In this document: piece after piece, positions 18,922-28,267 of the stretch | Numbering within the stretch: position 1 is the stretch's first letter | Layout: each line of letters starts with the position of its first letter | NCBI RefSeq assembly: GCF_000518185.1 | Contig: NZ_JADC01000009.1 | Coordinates: 310,001 to 374,000, forward strand | Reading direction: 5' to 3' | Length of the DNA: 64,000 nt | Source of the DNA: Bartonella clarridgeiae ATCC 51734 | GTDB lineage: Bacteria; Pseudomonadota; Alphaproteobacteria; Rhizobiales; Rhizobiaceae | The notes under the pieces: model-generated | Told to the model about the DNA's origin: nothing | What the model saw: the letters and a program-made list of their open reading frames with translations, nothing else | The model's database searches: none | Position numbers and translations under genes: made by a program

Positions 18922-19158
18922 ATGATGAAAAAAGTTTTCTTTTTTGCGATGTTCATAAGTCTCATAGGTTTCGACTCTGTTTTAGCAGCTGATTGTGTTG
19001 AGGTAGGAAAAAAAATCGCTGTCCAACAGGGAGGAACGCTGACACGTTCAACGCCAAGTATTCGAGATGACAAAAATATGTGTGTAGTTGTGATTGTTAT
19101 TCCTGCACATAATGGAAATAAATTGCGCCGTGTTGAGGTTGTTGTTGCTGCCGATTAA
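18922..19158 (+). CDS. feuN: Small periplasmic modulator of a two-component system (FeuN-like)
   Basis: A 78-residue protein with a clear signal peptide (MMKKVFFFAMFISLIGFDSVLAA, cleavage after about residue 23) and a short mature domain containing two Cys (DCVEVG and NMCVVVIVIP) that could form a disulfide. In Sinorhizobium meliloti a small periplasmic protein, FeuN, is encoded directly before feuP and feuQ and restrains signalling by the FeuQ kinase. Size, export signal and position match, so I infer the same role. I chose the ATG pair at 18922/18925 over upstream frames because the signal peptide begins there. It ends 15-18 bases before feuP and is probably cotranscribed. Confidence 0.7.
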   Translation: MMKKVFFFAMFISLIGFDSVLAADCVEVGKKIAVQQGGTLTRSTPSIRDDKNMCVVVIVIPAHNGNKLRRVEVVVAAD

Positions 19159-19176
19159 CTTTTTACAGGTGTAATG

Positions 19177-19845
19177 ATGCGTATTTTGATTGTTGAAGAT
19201 GATCGTGATCTTAATCACCAGTTAGCAAAAGCGGTAAAAGATGCGGGATATGTTTCTGATAGCGCTTTTAATGGTGAAGATGGCTATTTTTTAGGAAGTA
19301 CCGAGCCTTATGATGCTGTAATTCTTGATATTGGTTTGTCACGCATGGATGGGATTCAAGTTGTTGAAAGATGGCGTAAAGAGGGATATTCTATGCCTAT
19401 TTTAATGTTAACAGCACGTGATCGTTGGTCTGATAAGGTACGTGGTATTGATGCAGGTGCTGATGATTATGTTGTTAAGCCATTCCACTTGGAGGAAGTA
19501 ATGGCGCGGTTGCGTGCTTTAATTCGCCGTTCGGCGGGGCATGCAACAAACACGTTATCTTGTGGGGAGGTTTTATTAGATACTAAAACTTCTCGTGTTT
19601 TTGTTGATGGACAGTTAATTAAACTGACATCATATGAGTTTCGGCTTCTTGCTTATCTCATGCATCATTGTGATAAAGTAGTTTCAAGGACAGAGCTTAT
19701 TGAGCACCTTTATGATCAGGATTTTAATAAAGATTCGAATACGATTGAAGTTTTTATAAGGCGGTTACGTAAAAAACTTGGTGTCGATTCGATTGAGACT
19801 GTTCGTGGGTTAGGATATAGAATAAAAGTGTCAGGTGACAAATGA
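19177..19845 (+). CDS. feuP: OmpR-family response regulator FeuP
   Basis: This DNA-binding response regulator is the partner of FeuQ. The receiver domain has the acidic pair EDD near the N-terminus, the phosphorylatable Asp in AVILDIGLSRMDG (residue 51) and the conserved Lys in DDYVVKPFH. The C-terminal winged helix contains LTSYEFRLLAYLMHH and VFIRRLRKKLG, ending in the wing VRGLGYRI. In rhizobia FeuPQ controls envelope and osmoadaptation genes such as cyclic glucan export; the Bartonella targets are unknown. I take the second ATG (19177) because CAGGTG is better spaced for it. The gene overlaps feuQ by four bases (ATGA). Confidence 0.88.
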   Translation: MRILIVEDDRDLNHQLAKAVKDAGYVSDSAFNGEDGYFLGSTEPYDAVILDIGLSRMDGIQVVERWRKEGYSMPILMLTARDRWSDKVRGIDAGADDYVVKPFHLEEVMARLRALIRRSAGHATNTLSCGEVLLDTKTSRVFVDGQLIKLTSYEFRLLAYLMHHCDKVVSRTELIEHLYDQDFNKDSNTIEVFIRRLRKKLGVDSIETVRGLGYRIKVSGDK

Positions 19846-21251
19846 GAGTTTTGAAGAATAGTAACCGGTTGAAACGGTTATTTTTTTTCATTGGAAAATC
19901 TCTTAGTTTACGTGTTATGATTTTATCAACATTGTGGGCTATTATTTCACTTTCATCTATTTCAGCAGTCAGTATTTTATTCTATCAGCGTTCAAGTGAA
20001 CAAAGCTTAGAACGTATTCTTTCTTCTCAGCTTTATAGTCTCATTGCAGCTGTGACTGTTACATCTGAGGGATATTTGAGAGGAAAGCCTGAATTTGGTG
20101 ATATTCGTTATTCAGATCCAACATCTGGATGGTATTGGGAGGTGTTTTCTGTATCACCTAATTTACATGGAAGATTGGTATCACGGTCATTAGGAACTAA
20201 AGAAATTTTTTCACCGAGTGATGCTGATATTCCTTTTAATAGCCAATTTTTTCGTTCTTATCGAATAAAGGGAATAGATGGCCAAAACCTAAAAGTTATT
20301 GAAAGTGATGTTGTTCTTGATAATCAAAATCGTGTTGCTCGTTTTCGCCTTATTGGAAATATTGATGAAGTATATTTACAGGTAAAAGAATTCGAACAAA
20401 CTTTACAGTTTTTTTTATGGAGTTTTGGTATCGGCAGTGTTCTTATCAATTTAACTATTATTTTTTTTAGTTTTCAGCCATTAAAACGAATTCGACAAAC
20501 ATTGAATGATATTCGTGCAGGAAGGACTGATTATGTGAGTACTGATTTATTGAGTGAAGTCATGCCGTTGGCAGAAGAAATGAATGCTCTTATTAATAAT
20601 AATCAGCGTATTATTGAACGATTTCGAACTCAGGTTGGTAATCTTGCTCATTCATTGAAGACGCCTTTATCAGTTATCATTAATGAAGTCGATAATATGA
20701 CAGGAGAACAAGCTCTCTTATTGCGCGAGCAAACTAAAATAATGCATTCCCAAATAAATCATTATTTGCAGCGTGCTCGAATAGCAGCACAACGCGATAG
20801 CGTTGTTTATCACACACCTGTTAGGGAAACACTTGATCGTTTGGTGCGGGTTATGAAAAAGCTCAATCCTGATAAGCATATTCAATTTACCATGGATGTT
20901 GATGATATTATTTTTTCCGGTGAAAGGGAAGATCTAGAGGAAATTGTAGGTAATTTGATTGAGAATGCTGCTCAGTGGTCACGCACTAAAATTTTAATCC
21001 ATTGTTTTTTAGAAGAAAGTTTTGAAGAAACAGCGTTCTTTAGTATTGTTATTGAAGATGATGGCCCTGGTTTAACAGAAGAGCAAATTGATGAAGCTTT
21101 AAAAAGAGGTCGACGGTTTGATGAAAGTAAACCAGGAACAGGATTAGGATTAGCAATTGTTTCAGATATGGTTAGTGAATATGATGGCAGTTTTTCTTTG
21201 TCACGTTCCGAACTAGGTGGATTATATACAAAAGTTGTATTACCAAGATGA
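19842..21251 (+). CDS. feuQ: Sensor histidine kinase FeuQ
   Basis: An inner-membrane kinase with two transmembrane segments (about residues 21-45 and 184-206) flanking a periplasmic sensor of about 140 residues, as in PhoQ-like kinases. The dimerisation box carries the phospho-acceptor His in GNLAHSLKTPLSVIIN (near residue 269), and the ATPase domain shows the N box VGNLIENAAQWS, G1 EDDGPGL and G2 GTGLGLAIV. The start codon overlaps the stop of feuP, so the two are translationally coupled. FeuN, encoded just before feuP, is the likely periplasmic modulator of the sensor domain. The ligand is unknown. Confidence 0.88.
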   Translation: MRVLKNSNRLKRLFFFIGKSLSLRVMILSTLWAIISLSSISAVSILFYQRSSEQSLERILSSQLYSLIAAVTVTSEGYLRGKPEFGDIRYSDPTSGWYWEVFSVSPNLHGRLVSRSLGTKEIFSPSDADIPFNSQFFRSYRIKGIDGQNLKVIESDVVLDNQNRVARFRLIGNIDEVYLQVKEFEQTLQFFLWSFGIGSVLINLTIIFFSFQPLKRIRQTLNDIRAGRTDYVSTDLLSEVMPLAEEMNALINNNQRIIERFRTQVGNLAHSLKTPLSVIINEVDNMTGEQALLLREQTKIMHSQINHYLQRARIAAQRDSVVYHTPVRETLDRLVRVMKKLNPDKHIQFTMDVDDIIFSGEREDLEEIVGNLIENAAQWSRTKILIHCFLEESFEETAFFSIVIEDDGPGLTEEQIDEALKRGRRFDESKPGTGLGLAIVSDMVSEYDGSFSLSRSELGGLYTKVVLPR

Positions 21252-21959
21252 TAAATTATATTTTCTTTCTTGGTGGATATATCAAAGATGATATCCTGTG
21301 ATAACGAAAATGATATTACGTACAATTTAGGGCAGAAGGACAAAGCATTTTATAGGCTAAGAGTCGCATCTGTATGTGATGAGGATGTAAATGAAAATTT
21401 TGTTTTTATGGTTTTATATATATCAGAAAAATTTATAATAGGTTTTATGATGTCATGATTTAGAAAATGATTTTTTATCATTATTTGGTATATTGTTGAT
21501 ATATTGATTGTGAGTTTATCATATTGTAGTCATAGTTGAAGTTAGATACAAGGAAACTTAGTTTAAAAAAGGTTAATTTCGGTAATAAGATTAATGGGAT
21601 GGGGAAGGGCCTTTTTAGATCTTCTTTTACGCTATTATATTGAGAGATCGTTATAAGGTTTTGCAGGCAGAATATAATGAATGCATTAAATATGTGCTAT
21701 GCTGGAAAAAGGTGCGCTGGGTATCTAAAAAAGGGTGTTTTTGGTGAAGTAATTGCAGGACAATTTTTCTAGGTTGATTCGCAAAATTGTCATTAGTATA
21801 GCCATTCTTTTACATTTGGTGATATATCGAAAACAGTTTATAATAGCGTGATGCTGCAATGCTGATGGAAGTTCGATGCCTCTATATATAAGTGCTACAG
21901 TTAATAAGAATCTGAAAGAAATTGGTTTTAGTTTTTTAATTTCCTGGTGTTAAAGTAAT
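21252..21959. other. Spacer between feuQ and ccmI with a 20-codon orphan frame
   Basis: About 700 bases without a convincing gene. A short hairpin (GGATAT/ATATCC, 21275-21296) follows feuQ without a T run. At 21594-21656 an ATG opens a 20-residue frame (MGWGRAFLDLLLRYYIERSL) whose composition looks coding-like; it may be the stub of a lost gene. The rest is AT-rich, and the promoter of the ccm operon should lie near the right end. Confidence 0.4.
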
Positions 21960-22739
21960 ATGCTATTATTAATTCTGGGTGGATTTTTTGTTACTTTTTT
22001 GATAATTATTGTTTTTCTTTTTTTTAATTGTGGGACAAAGCAAGAGAAAGTTTTTTCTTTGAGTATTAATCAAAGCCAAAACTGTGAAAATGAAGCTAAT
22101 TTTAAACATAATAATTTTGACAAAAAAAATATACGAAAGCTTTGTAAAAATTCCAAAATTTTTTGTGCACTTACAGTGTTGAGTCTTTTATTTATTTTCT
22201 TTGTAACATGCAGTGTTTATAGTCTGACGGGTAATCCAGGAGTGAAAAGTTATTTTTTTAGTGAATTGATGGGGAAGGATCCCAAGACATTAAATCGGTA
22301 TGAAAGGCTTGTCCGTTTACAGGTTCTTTTTTTTCGTATGCCTTATGATGGGAATATAGCAGATGCATTGGCAGTAGGGTATCTTGAAGAAGGTCTTTTT
22401 CAGGAGGCTGTGAATACCTATTTAGATGCACTTCACTTAAATGGAGAAACAGCTCCAAGGTTGGTGGGGTATGGTCTAGCATTGGTTGGTTACGAAGGAG
22501 GAATAATTACGCAAGAAGCACAGGATGTTTTTCAAAAGGCAGTCAATTTAGCACCAAATGATTTTTATCCTCATTTACTTTTAGCGAATGCTTTTCATCA
22601 GGCAGGCCGATCTTCTCAAGCGATTCAGCTTTTACAAAATTTCCTTAATAAAATGCCTAAGGTTGTTAAAGGAAGATCGCGTGTTGAAGAAATGATTATT
22701 CAGTTACGTGGTGTCTCTGAAGAGCAAGATTTGGACTAA
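21960..22739 (+). CDS. ccmI: Cytochrome c maturation protein CcmI (CycH), short form
   Basis: CcmI binds apocytochrome c and presents it to the CcmF/CcmH heme lyase. The protein has two transmembrane segments (about residues 2-20 and 66-85), separated by a cytoplasmic loop, and a periplasmic TPR region (NIADALAVGYLEEGLFQEAV and FYPHLLLANAFHQAGRSSQA). Identification rests on this architecture and on its place at the head of ccmE-ccmF-ccmH. At 259 residues it is clearly shorter than the rhizobial CycH proteins I know (well over 300); both the cytoplasmic loop and the C-terminal part are reduced. The frame is intact, so it is probably functional. Confidence 0.8.
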   Translation: MLLLILGGFFVTFLIIIVFLFFNCGTKQEKVFSLSINQSQNCENEANFKHNNFDKKNIRKLCKNSKIFCALTVLSLLFIFFVTCSVYSLTGNPGVKSYFFSELMGKDPKTLNRYERLVRLQVLFFRMPYDGNIADALAVGYLEEGLFQEAVNTYLDALHLNGETAPRLVGYGLALVGYEGGIITQEAQDVFQKAVNLAPNDFYPHLLLANAFHQAGRSSQAIQLLQNFLNKMPKVVKGRSRVEEMIIQLRGVSEEQDLD

Positions 22740-22882
22740 TTTACAGTTACATAATCAGATGAGTTTATTCAGGGATGGTAAAAATATGTATAATAAGTTT
22801 TACTTATATATAAAGCTATTTCATTAGAAGATAGGGCATGTATACAACACGGATTGATGAAAATATTTTTCATGAGTAGGCT

Positions 22883-23380
22883 ATGAGCAGTCCACCTTTA
22901 AAGGATTTTTCTTCACTTGAGCTTGTTTTAAGGAAGCGAAAAAAAAACCGACTGATCACGATTTTATTATGTCTTTTTGTTATTGCAATTGCGACGGGTT
23001 TTGTATTGTATGCGATCCGTAATACAGTGAATTTTTTTCGAATGCCATCTGAAATTACAAGGGAAGATATTTTAACAGGTCGTCCTTTACGTTTAGGTGG
23101 TTTTGTTAAAAAAGGAACTGTTGAATACAGTGGGAAGATGCAAGTTACATTTTTTGTGACTGATGGTTTAAAACATGAAAAGGTTGTTTTTACTGGCATA
23201 TTACCTGATCTTTTTCGTGAAGGACAAGGTGTTATTGTGGAGGGATATTTCAACAAACAAAGACTTTTTATAGGGACGCGTATTTTGGCAAAACATGATG
23301 AGATTTATATGTCTAGAGAAATGGCTGATCGTGTGAACAAGTGTCAGAATATGAAGAGGCAATTCGATTGTGCTAGTTGA
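22883..23380 (+). CDS. ccmE: Heme chaperone CcmE (CycJ)
   Basis: CcmE carries heme covalently in the periplasm and hands it to the heme lyase. It has a basic N-terminus, a single transmembrane anchor (residues 24-44) and an OB-fold domain. The heme-binding His138 and the nearby Tyr142 are seen in [13 protein letters not shown]; the consensus is usually HDExY. The 165-residue length is normal. The ATG at 22883 follows GTAGG. Its stop codon lies inside the start of ccmF, an 11-base overlap, so translation is coupled. Confidence 0.93.
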   Translation: MSSPPLKDFSSLELVLRKRKKNRLITILLCLFVIAIATGFVLYAIRNTVNFFRMPSEITREDILTGRPLRLGGFVKKGTVEYSGKMQVTFFVTDGLKHEKVVFTGILPDLFREGQGVIVEGYFNKQRLFIGTRILAKHDEIYMSREMADRVNKCQNMKRQFDCAS

Positions 23381-25355
23381 ATTGGGTCATCTTTTTTTAG
23401 CTGCAGCATTTGCAGTTAGTTTGTTGCAGGCATTCTTACCAACATTTGGTGTTTTACAGCAAAAGCGTTTATTGATGCAATTGGCTGTGCCGCTAGCATA
23501 TGTCATTTTTATATTATTGCTCTTATCTTTTTTGATTATTGTTTACGCTTATATTGTATCTGATTTTTCTGTTCTTAATGTTGTTGAGAATTCTCATTCA
23601 GAAAAGCCAATGCTTTATAAAATCGTTGGTGTGTGGGGTAACCATGAAGGATCAATGTTATTATGGGTTTTGCTTTTAGGTTTTTTTAGTATATTGATTG
23701 CATTGTTTTCTCAACAATTACCAGAACAGTTTAAAGCATTAGTTTTAGGTTGCCAAAGTTGGATCACAAGTGCTTTTCTTTTGTTTATTCTTTTTATATC
23801 TAATCCATTTATACGTGTTAATCCACCGGTATTGCAGGGAAAAGATCTTAATCCTGTTTTACAGGATATTTCTTTAGTAATTCATCCCCCACTTCTTTAT
23901 TTGGGCTATGTTGGTTTTGCGGTCTGTTTTTCTTTTTCAATAGCTGCATTGATTATAGGATATGTTGACAAGGTTTGGGCGTATTGGATACGGCCATGGG
24001 TTTTGCTTGCATGGATTTTTTTGACAGTTGGTATCATGGTTGGGTCTTATTGGGCTTATTATGAATTAGGTTGGGGTGGTTATTGGTTTTGGGATCCGGT
24101 TGAAAATGTTTCATTAATGCCTTGGCTTTCAGGAACTGCCCTTTTACATTCAGTGATTATTTTTGAAAAACGAAATTTATTGAAAAGCTGGACCTTATTT
24201 TTAGCTATTATTACTTTTTCTCTTTCTCTTATGGGAACTTTTCTCGTTCGTTCCGGTATTTTAATGTCTATTCATAGTTTTGCTGTTGATCCAGCACGTG
24301 GGAAGGCAATTCTTGCTATTTTGTTTTTTTTCACGGGAGGAGCTCTTCTTCTTTTTGCTATACGTATGCCTATTTTGAAAAAAAGGGGATTTTTTCATCC
24401 AATTTCGCGTGAGGGTTTTATTATTTTAAATAATTTGTTTCTCACAACAGCAACAGCAACAGTTTTAATTGGTACACTTTATCCTTATTTTTTTGAGGCA
24501 TTAACGGGACAAAAAATCTCTGTAGGTCCTGTTTTTTTTAATCTTACATTTGGACCTTTAATGATGATACTCTTGTTATTTGTTCCATTCGGTCCGATGA
24601 TAGCTTGGAAACGTGGTGATTTTTTTGCAGTTTTCGAACGATTGTGGTGTGTATTTGCATTGGCTTGTATAGCCTGTTTTATAACATTTTATCTAGATTC
24701 TTTACGTGATATTTTTGCAGCTTTAGGCGTTGGACTTGCAGTTTTTGTTTTTTTGGGTGGTTTAGCTGATCTTTGGGGCAAGAGTGGTTATCACAAGGTT
24801 CCTTTTTTGGTGCGGGCTAAGAGATTTTTTAGGTTACCATTGTCTGTTTTTGGTGCTGCGTTGGCACATATGGGATTAGGAGTTACGTTATTTGGCATTA
24901 TCTGTGTTGCAACTTTTGGGCAAGAACGTATTTTAATTATGCAAATAAGAGATACGGTTACGATAGCTGGTAAGACTATTTGTTTTGATGAAGTTCGTAA
25001 TATTGCAGGTTCGAATTACTCCGCAATACAATTTGGTTTTAAAATATATGAGGACAAAAATTTGATAAGTAATATAATAGCATCGAAGCGTTTTTATTCA
25101 AGTCAAAATATATCAACGACGGAAGTTGGTATTCAAAGTCATGGTTTTTCCCAATTTTATATTGCTCCTGGTCGTATAAATGATCAAGGGCTTGTTGTGC
25201 ATATATGGTGGAAACCTTACGTGATATGTATTTGGTTTGGTGCGTTCATGATGGCAGTAGGGGGTGGCTTTTCTCTTTTAAGTCATTGGGTGCGTGTGGG
25301 TCGGTTGCGATGGATAACTTTTGGCTTTAAAAATATTGTAAAGGGATCAAGATGA
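23370..25355 (+). CDS. ccmF: Heme lyase subunit CcmF (CycK)
   Basis: CcmF is the large inner-membrane component of the heme lyase that ligates heme to the CxxCH motif of apocytochromes c. It is a polytopic protein of 661 residues with many hydrophobic helices. The tryptophan-rich WWD-type signature [19 protein letters not shown] and the conserved periplasmic His in [20 protein letters not shown] and [10 protein letters not shown] are all present. It starts with GTG at 23370, inside ccmE, and overlaps ccmH by four bases, which marks a tight operon. The CcmABCD and CcmG genes are not in this window. Confidence 0.95.
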   Translation: MLVELGHLFLAAAFAVSLLQAFLPTFGVLQQKRLLMQLAVPLAYVIFILLLLSFLIIVYAYIVSDFSVLNVVENSHSEKPMLYKIVGVWGNHEGSMLLWVLLLGFFSILIALFSQQLPEQFKALVLGCQSWITSAFLLFILFISNPFIRVNPPVLQGKDLNPVLQDISLVIHPPLLYLGYVGFAVCFSFSIAALIIGYVDKVWAYWIRPWVLLAWIFLTVGIMVGSYWAYYELGWGGYWFWDPVENVSLMPWLSGTALLHSVIIFEKRNLLKSWTLFLAIITFSLSLMGTFLVRSGILMSIHSFAVDPARGKAILAILFFFTGGALLLFAIRMPILKKRGFFHPISREGFIILNNLFLTTATATVLIGTLYPYFFEALTGQKISVGPVFFNLTFGPLMMILLLFVPFGPMIAWKRGDFFAVFERLWCVFALACIACFITFYLDSLRDIFAALGVGLAVFVFLGGLADLWGKSGYHKVPFLVRAKRFFRLPLSVFGAALAHMGLGVTLFGIICVATFGQERILIMQIRDTVTIAGKTICFDEVRNIAGSNYSAIQFGFKIYEDKNLISNIIASKRFYSSQNISTTEVGIQSHGFSQFYIAPGRINDQGLVVHIWWKPYVICIWFGAFMMAVGGGFSLLSHWVRVGRLRWITFGFKNIVKGSR

Positions 25356-25783
25356 GGAGGCTTTTCTTTTGGACTTTTACATTCTTTGTTCTTATTTTTT
25401 CTATGCAATTGGTGAGAGGAGTAGAGCCAGATGAGATTTTAATGGATTCAGTACTCGAAGCGCGTGCTCGTGATATTTCATCATATTTGCGTTGTCCAGT
25501 TTGTCAAAATCAATCAATTGATGATTCAGATACTTCATCAGCACGTGATTTACGTCTTTTGGTTCGTGAACGCTTGAAAGCAGGTGATAATGACCAGCAG
25601 GTTATTAATTTTCTTGTTGAGCGATATGGTGAATTTATTTTACTAACGCCGCCATTTAATAAAATGACGTGGCTTTTATGGTTATCTCCTCTGATAATAA
25701 TTATTATTGGTCTAGGTTTCATTTTATTTCGAATAAGGTGGATAAGCAGAAAGACATTCATTACTTTTGATGCTAATGAATAG
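25352..25783 (+). CDS. ccmH: Cytochrome c maturation thiol oxidoreductase CcmH (CycL)
   Basis: CcmH keeps apocytochrome cysteines reduced for heme attachment. It has a signal peptide (residues 1-24), the redox motif RCPVCQNQSIDDSD (Cys48 and Cys51), the helical bundle with ARDLRLLVRERL and ERYGEFILLTPPF, and a C-terminal transmembrane helix (about 104-127). At 143 residues it is the short CcmH/CycL form; the TPR function is supplied by CcmI at the front of the operon. The ATG overlaps the ccmF stop codon (ATGA). Confidence 0.94.
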   Translation: MRRLFFWTFTFFVLIFSMQLVRGVEPDEILMDSVLEARARDISSYLRCPVCQNQSIDDSDTSSARDLRLLVRERLKAGDNDQQVINFLVERYGEFILLTPPFNKMTWLLWLSPLIIIIIGLGFILFRIRWISRKTFITFDANE

Positions 25784-25996
25784 AAGCTGTTCATAATGTT
25801 TTTGAAATTAAAATGAATATTGTGTGGAGAAAAGAAGAGCAAGGAATTTAAACTAATAGTTTAGATTTATCATCATCTGAATGTTATTTATCATCGACTT
25901 TACAAAACTTTAATAATTTAGACAGAAAACGGTAAGATTTACTGTTTTATTGTCAATTTCAATATGAGAAAATATTACTGAATAGGAGCATAAAAA

Positions 25997-27502
25997 ATGG
26001 TCAAATCAAATTTTCGTACGATGTTAACGACAGTAAGCTGTTCTGTATTTTTAGCAAGTACGATGTTTTTTAGTGGATCAAATTTTTGGGTGACAACTAC
26101 CAATGCAAATCCTGTATTTGTTCCTTCAGTACAGCAACAAGGGTTTGCAGATGTTGTATCTAAAGTAAAGCCAGCTGTTGTTTCAGTGCAAGTGAAGAGT
26201 AATGCTAAGAAAGAAGAACGGTTCTTTAGTAATTTTTTTAGTAGTCCAGGGATTGATCAGTTGCCAGATCAACATCCTTTGAAAAGATTTTTTAAAGATT
26301 TTTATAATCATACTCTCCCTAATAATAAGCCTTTAAATCGTTCCCGTAAATTTCGTCCTATAGCCTTTGGATCTGGTTTTTTTATCTCCTCTGATGGTTA
26401 TATTGTTACCAATCATCATGTAATTGCCGATGGAACGAGCTATTCTATTATTCTTGATGACGGTGCAGAACTTGAGGCAAAACTTATTGGAGCAGATCCC
26501 CGAACTGATCTTGCGGTATTAAAAGTAAATGATAAACGAAAGTTTCCATATGTTGATTTTGCAGATGATTCAACAATTCATGTTGGTGATTGGGTTGTTG
26601 CTGTTGGGAATCCATTTGGCCTTGGTGGGACTGTAACAGCAGGTATTGTTTCTGCGCGTGGACGTGATATTGGTGCTGGTGTTTATGATGATTTTATTCA
26701 GATTGATGCTGCTGTTAATCGTGGTAATTCTGGTGGTCCGACTTTTAATCTTAATGGACAGGTTGTTGGAATTAATACAGCAATTTTTTCCCCTTCTGGC
26801 GGGAATGTGGGAATTGCTTTTGCTATTCCTTCGGCAACAGCGAAACAGGTTGTGAAACAACTTATGGAAAAAGGTTCCGTTCGGCGGGGTTGGATAGGTG
26901 TTCAAATTCAGCCTGTGACGAAAGAAATTTCTGATTCAATTGGTTTAAAAGAAGCTAAAGGTGCTTTAATTACTGATCCGCTCAAAGGGCCAGCAGCAAA
27001 GGCCGGTATTAAAGCAGGTGATGTAATTATTGCGGTCAATGGCGAAAAAATTAATGATGCACGTGATCTAGCAAAGCGTATTGCAAACACTACACCTGGA
27101 GAAACTGTTACTTTAGGAATCTGGAGATCTGGTAAAGAGGAAAGTATCAAGGTTAAGCTTGATACAATGCCAGCAGATGAAGGGAAGAGAGAGACATCAA
27201 AATATTCAAGCGAGCACGGTAATTTGGATGAAACATTGGAAGATTACGGTTTGATTGTAGCTCCTTCTGATGATGGTGTGGGATTGGTTGTAACTGACGT
27301 GGATTCGGATGCAGATGCAGCTGATAGAGGTATACGCTCTGGCGATGTTATCGTAACGGTTAATAATAGATCTGTCAAAAAGGCGTCTGATATTATTGAT
27401 GCAATCAAGGATGCAAAAAAACTAGGACGAAATGCAATATTATTGCAAGTGCGTACAAATGATCAAAATCGTTTTATTGCTCTTCCAATTCTAAAAAAAT
27501 AA
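25997..27502 (+). CDS. htrA: Periplasmic serine protease/chaperone HtrA (DegP)
   Basis: HtrA degrades or refolds damaged envelope proteins and is needed for stress tolerance in many pathogens. It has a signal peptide (about residues 1-38), a trypsin-like domain with catalytic His141 (TNHHVI), Asp171 (RTDLAVLKV) and Ser245 (NRGNSGGP), and two PDZ domains (about 290-380 and 410-500), the first opening RRGWIGVQIQPV. The length of 501 is typical of DegP. A 213-base spacer separates it from ccmH, so it has its own promoter. A hairpin (27518-27545) lies between it and the regulator gene downstream. Confidence 0.95.
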   Translation: MVKSNFRTMLTTVSCSVFLASTMFFSGSNFWVTTTNANPVFVPSVQQQGFADVVSKVKPAVVSVQVKSNAKKEERFFSNFFSSPGIDQLPDQHPLKRFFKDFYNHTLPNNKPLNRSRKFRPIAFGSGFFISSDGYIVTNHHVIADGTSYSIILDDGAELEAKLIGADPRTDLAVLKVNDKRKFPYVDFADDSTIHVGDWVVAVGNPFGLGGTVTAGIVSARGRDIGAGVYDDFIQIDAAVNRGNSGGPTFNLNGQVVGINTAIFSPSGGNVGIAFAIPSATAKQVVKQLMEKGSVRRGWIGVQIQPVTKEISDSIGLKEAKGALITDPLKGPAAKAGIKAGDVIIAVNGEKINDARDLAKRIANTTPGETVTLGIWRSGKEESIKVKLDTMPADEGKRETSKYSSEHGNLDETLEDYGLIVAPSDDGVGLVVTDVDSDADAADRGIRSGDVIVTVNNRSVKKASDIIDAIKDAKKLGRNAILLQVRTNDQNRFIALPILKK

Positions 27503-27517
27503 CGTTTATGAAAAGTA

Positions 27518-27545
27518 GAACAGAAACTTGCTAAGGTTTCTGTTC
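27518..27545 (+). terminator. Hairpin between htrA and the response-regulator gene
   Basis: GAACAGAAAC and GTTTCTGTTC form a perfect ten-base-pair stem with an eight-base loop, 16 bases after the htrA stop codon. There is no long T run behind it, so it may be a partial terminator or an mRNA-stabilising hairpin that sets the level of read-through into the two-component genes. Confidence 0.55.
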
Positions 27546-27580
27546 CATTAATCATTTAATAAATAATGGAGGTGCGTTTT

Positions 27581-28267
27581 ATGAAAATACTCATTATCGA
27601 AGATGATCGTGAGACAGGGCGTTATCTCGAGAAAGCGTTTTTGGAAGCAGGACATGCAGCTGATATTGCTTATGATGGAGATACTGGTTATACTTTGGCC
27701 GAAACAATAGATTATGACGTGATGGTTGTTGATCGCATGCTTCCGCATCGTGATGGTCTTTCCATTGTTGCTGGGCTACGCGCAAAAGGCAACGAAACAC
27801 CAGTTCTTATTCTTTCTGCTTTAAGTCAGGTTGACGATCGTATAACCGGTTTACGTGCAGGGGGAGATGATTATCTAACGAAACCTTATGCTTTTTCTGA
27901 ACTTCTTGCGCGTGTTGAAGTTTTGCAACGACGAAAAAATCCTAAAGAAGCAGAAACTGTTTATTGTGTTGGCGACCTTGAGCTTGATCGGTTAGCGCAT
28001 ATAGTAAAACGTGGTGAAAAAAATATTGTATTGCAACCACGTGAATTTCGTTTGCTTGAATATTTAATGCGATATTCTGGTCAGGTTGTCACTCGTACAA
28101 TGCTTTTGGAAAATGTTTGGGATTACCATTTTGATCCACAAACAAATGTTATTGATGTTCATATATCTCGTTTAAGAGCAAAAATTGAAAAAGATTTTGA
28201 TGTTCCACTTTTGCATACAGTGCGTGGGGCGGGGTATATGCTGAAGGCACCAGACAAAAAAATATGA
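27581..28267 (+). CDS. OmpR-family response regulator
   Basis: The receiver domain starts MKILIIEDDRETG and has the phospho-acceptor Asp in VMVVDRMLPHRDG (near residue 51), SALSQVDDR and the Lys in DYLTKPYAF. The C-terminal winged helix shows LQPREFRLLEYLMR and VIDVHISRLRAKI, ending VRGAGYML. The true start is the ATG at 27581, preceded by a strong GGAGGT; the frame can be opened at 27566, but that ATG overlaps the ribosome binding site itself. It overlaps the next kinase gene by four bases. Its place after htrA is conserved in rhizobia and suggests envelope-stress sensing, but targets are unknown. Confidence 0.88.
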   Translation: MKILIIEDDRETGRYLEKAFLEAGHAADIAYDGDTGYTLAETIDYDVMVVDRMLPHRDGLSIVAGLRAKGNETPVLILSALSQVDDRITGLRAGGDDYLTKPYAFSELLARVEVLQRRKNPKEAETVYCVGDLELDRLAHIVKRGEKNIVLQPREFRLLEYLMRYSGQVVTRTMLLENVWDYHFDPQTNVIDVHISRLRAKIEKDFDVPLLHTVRGAGYMLKAPDKKI

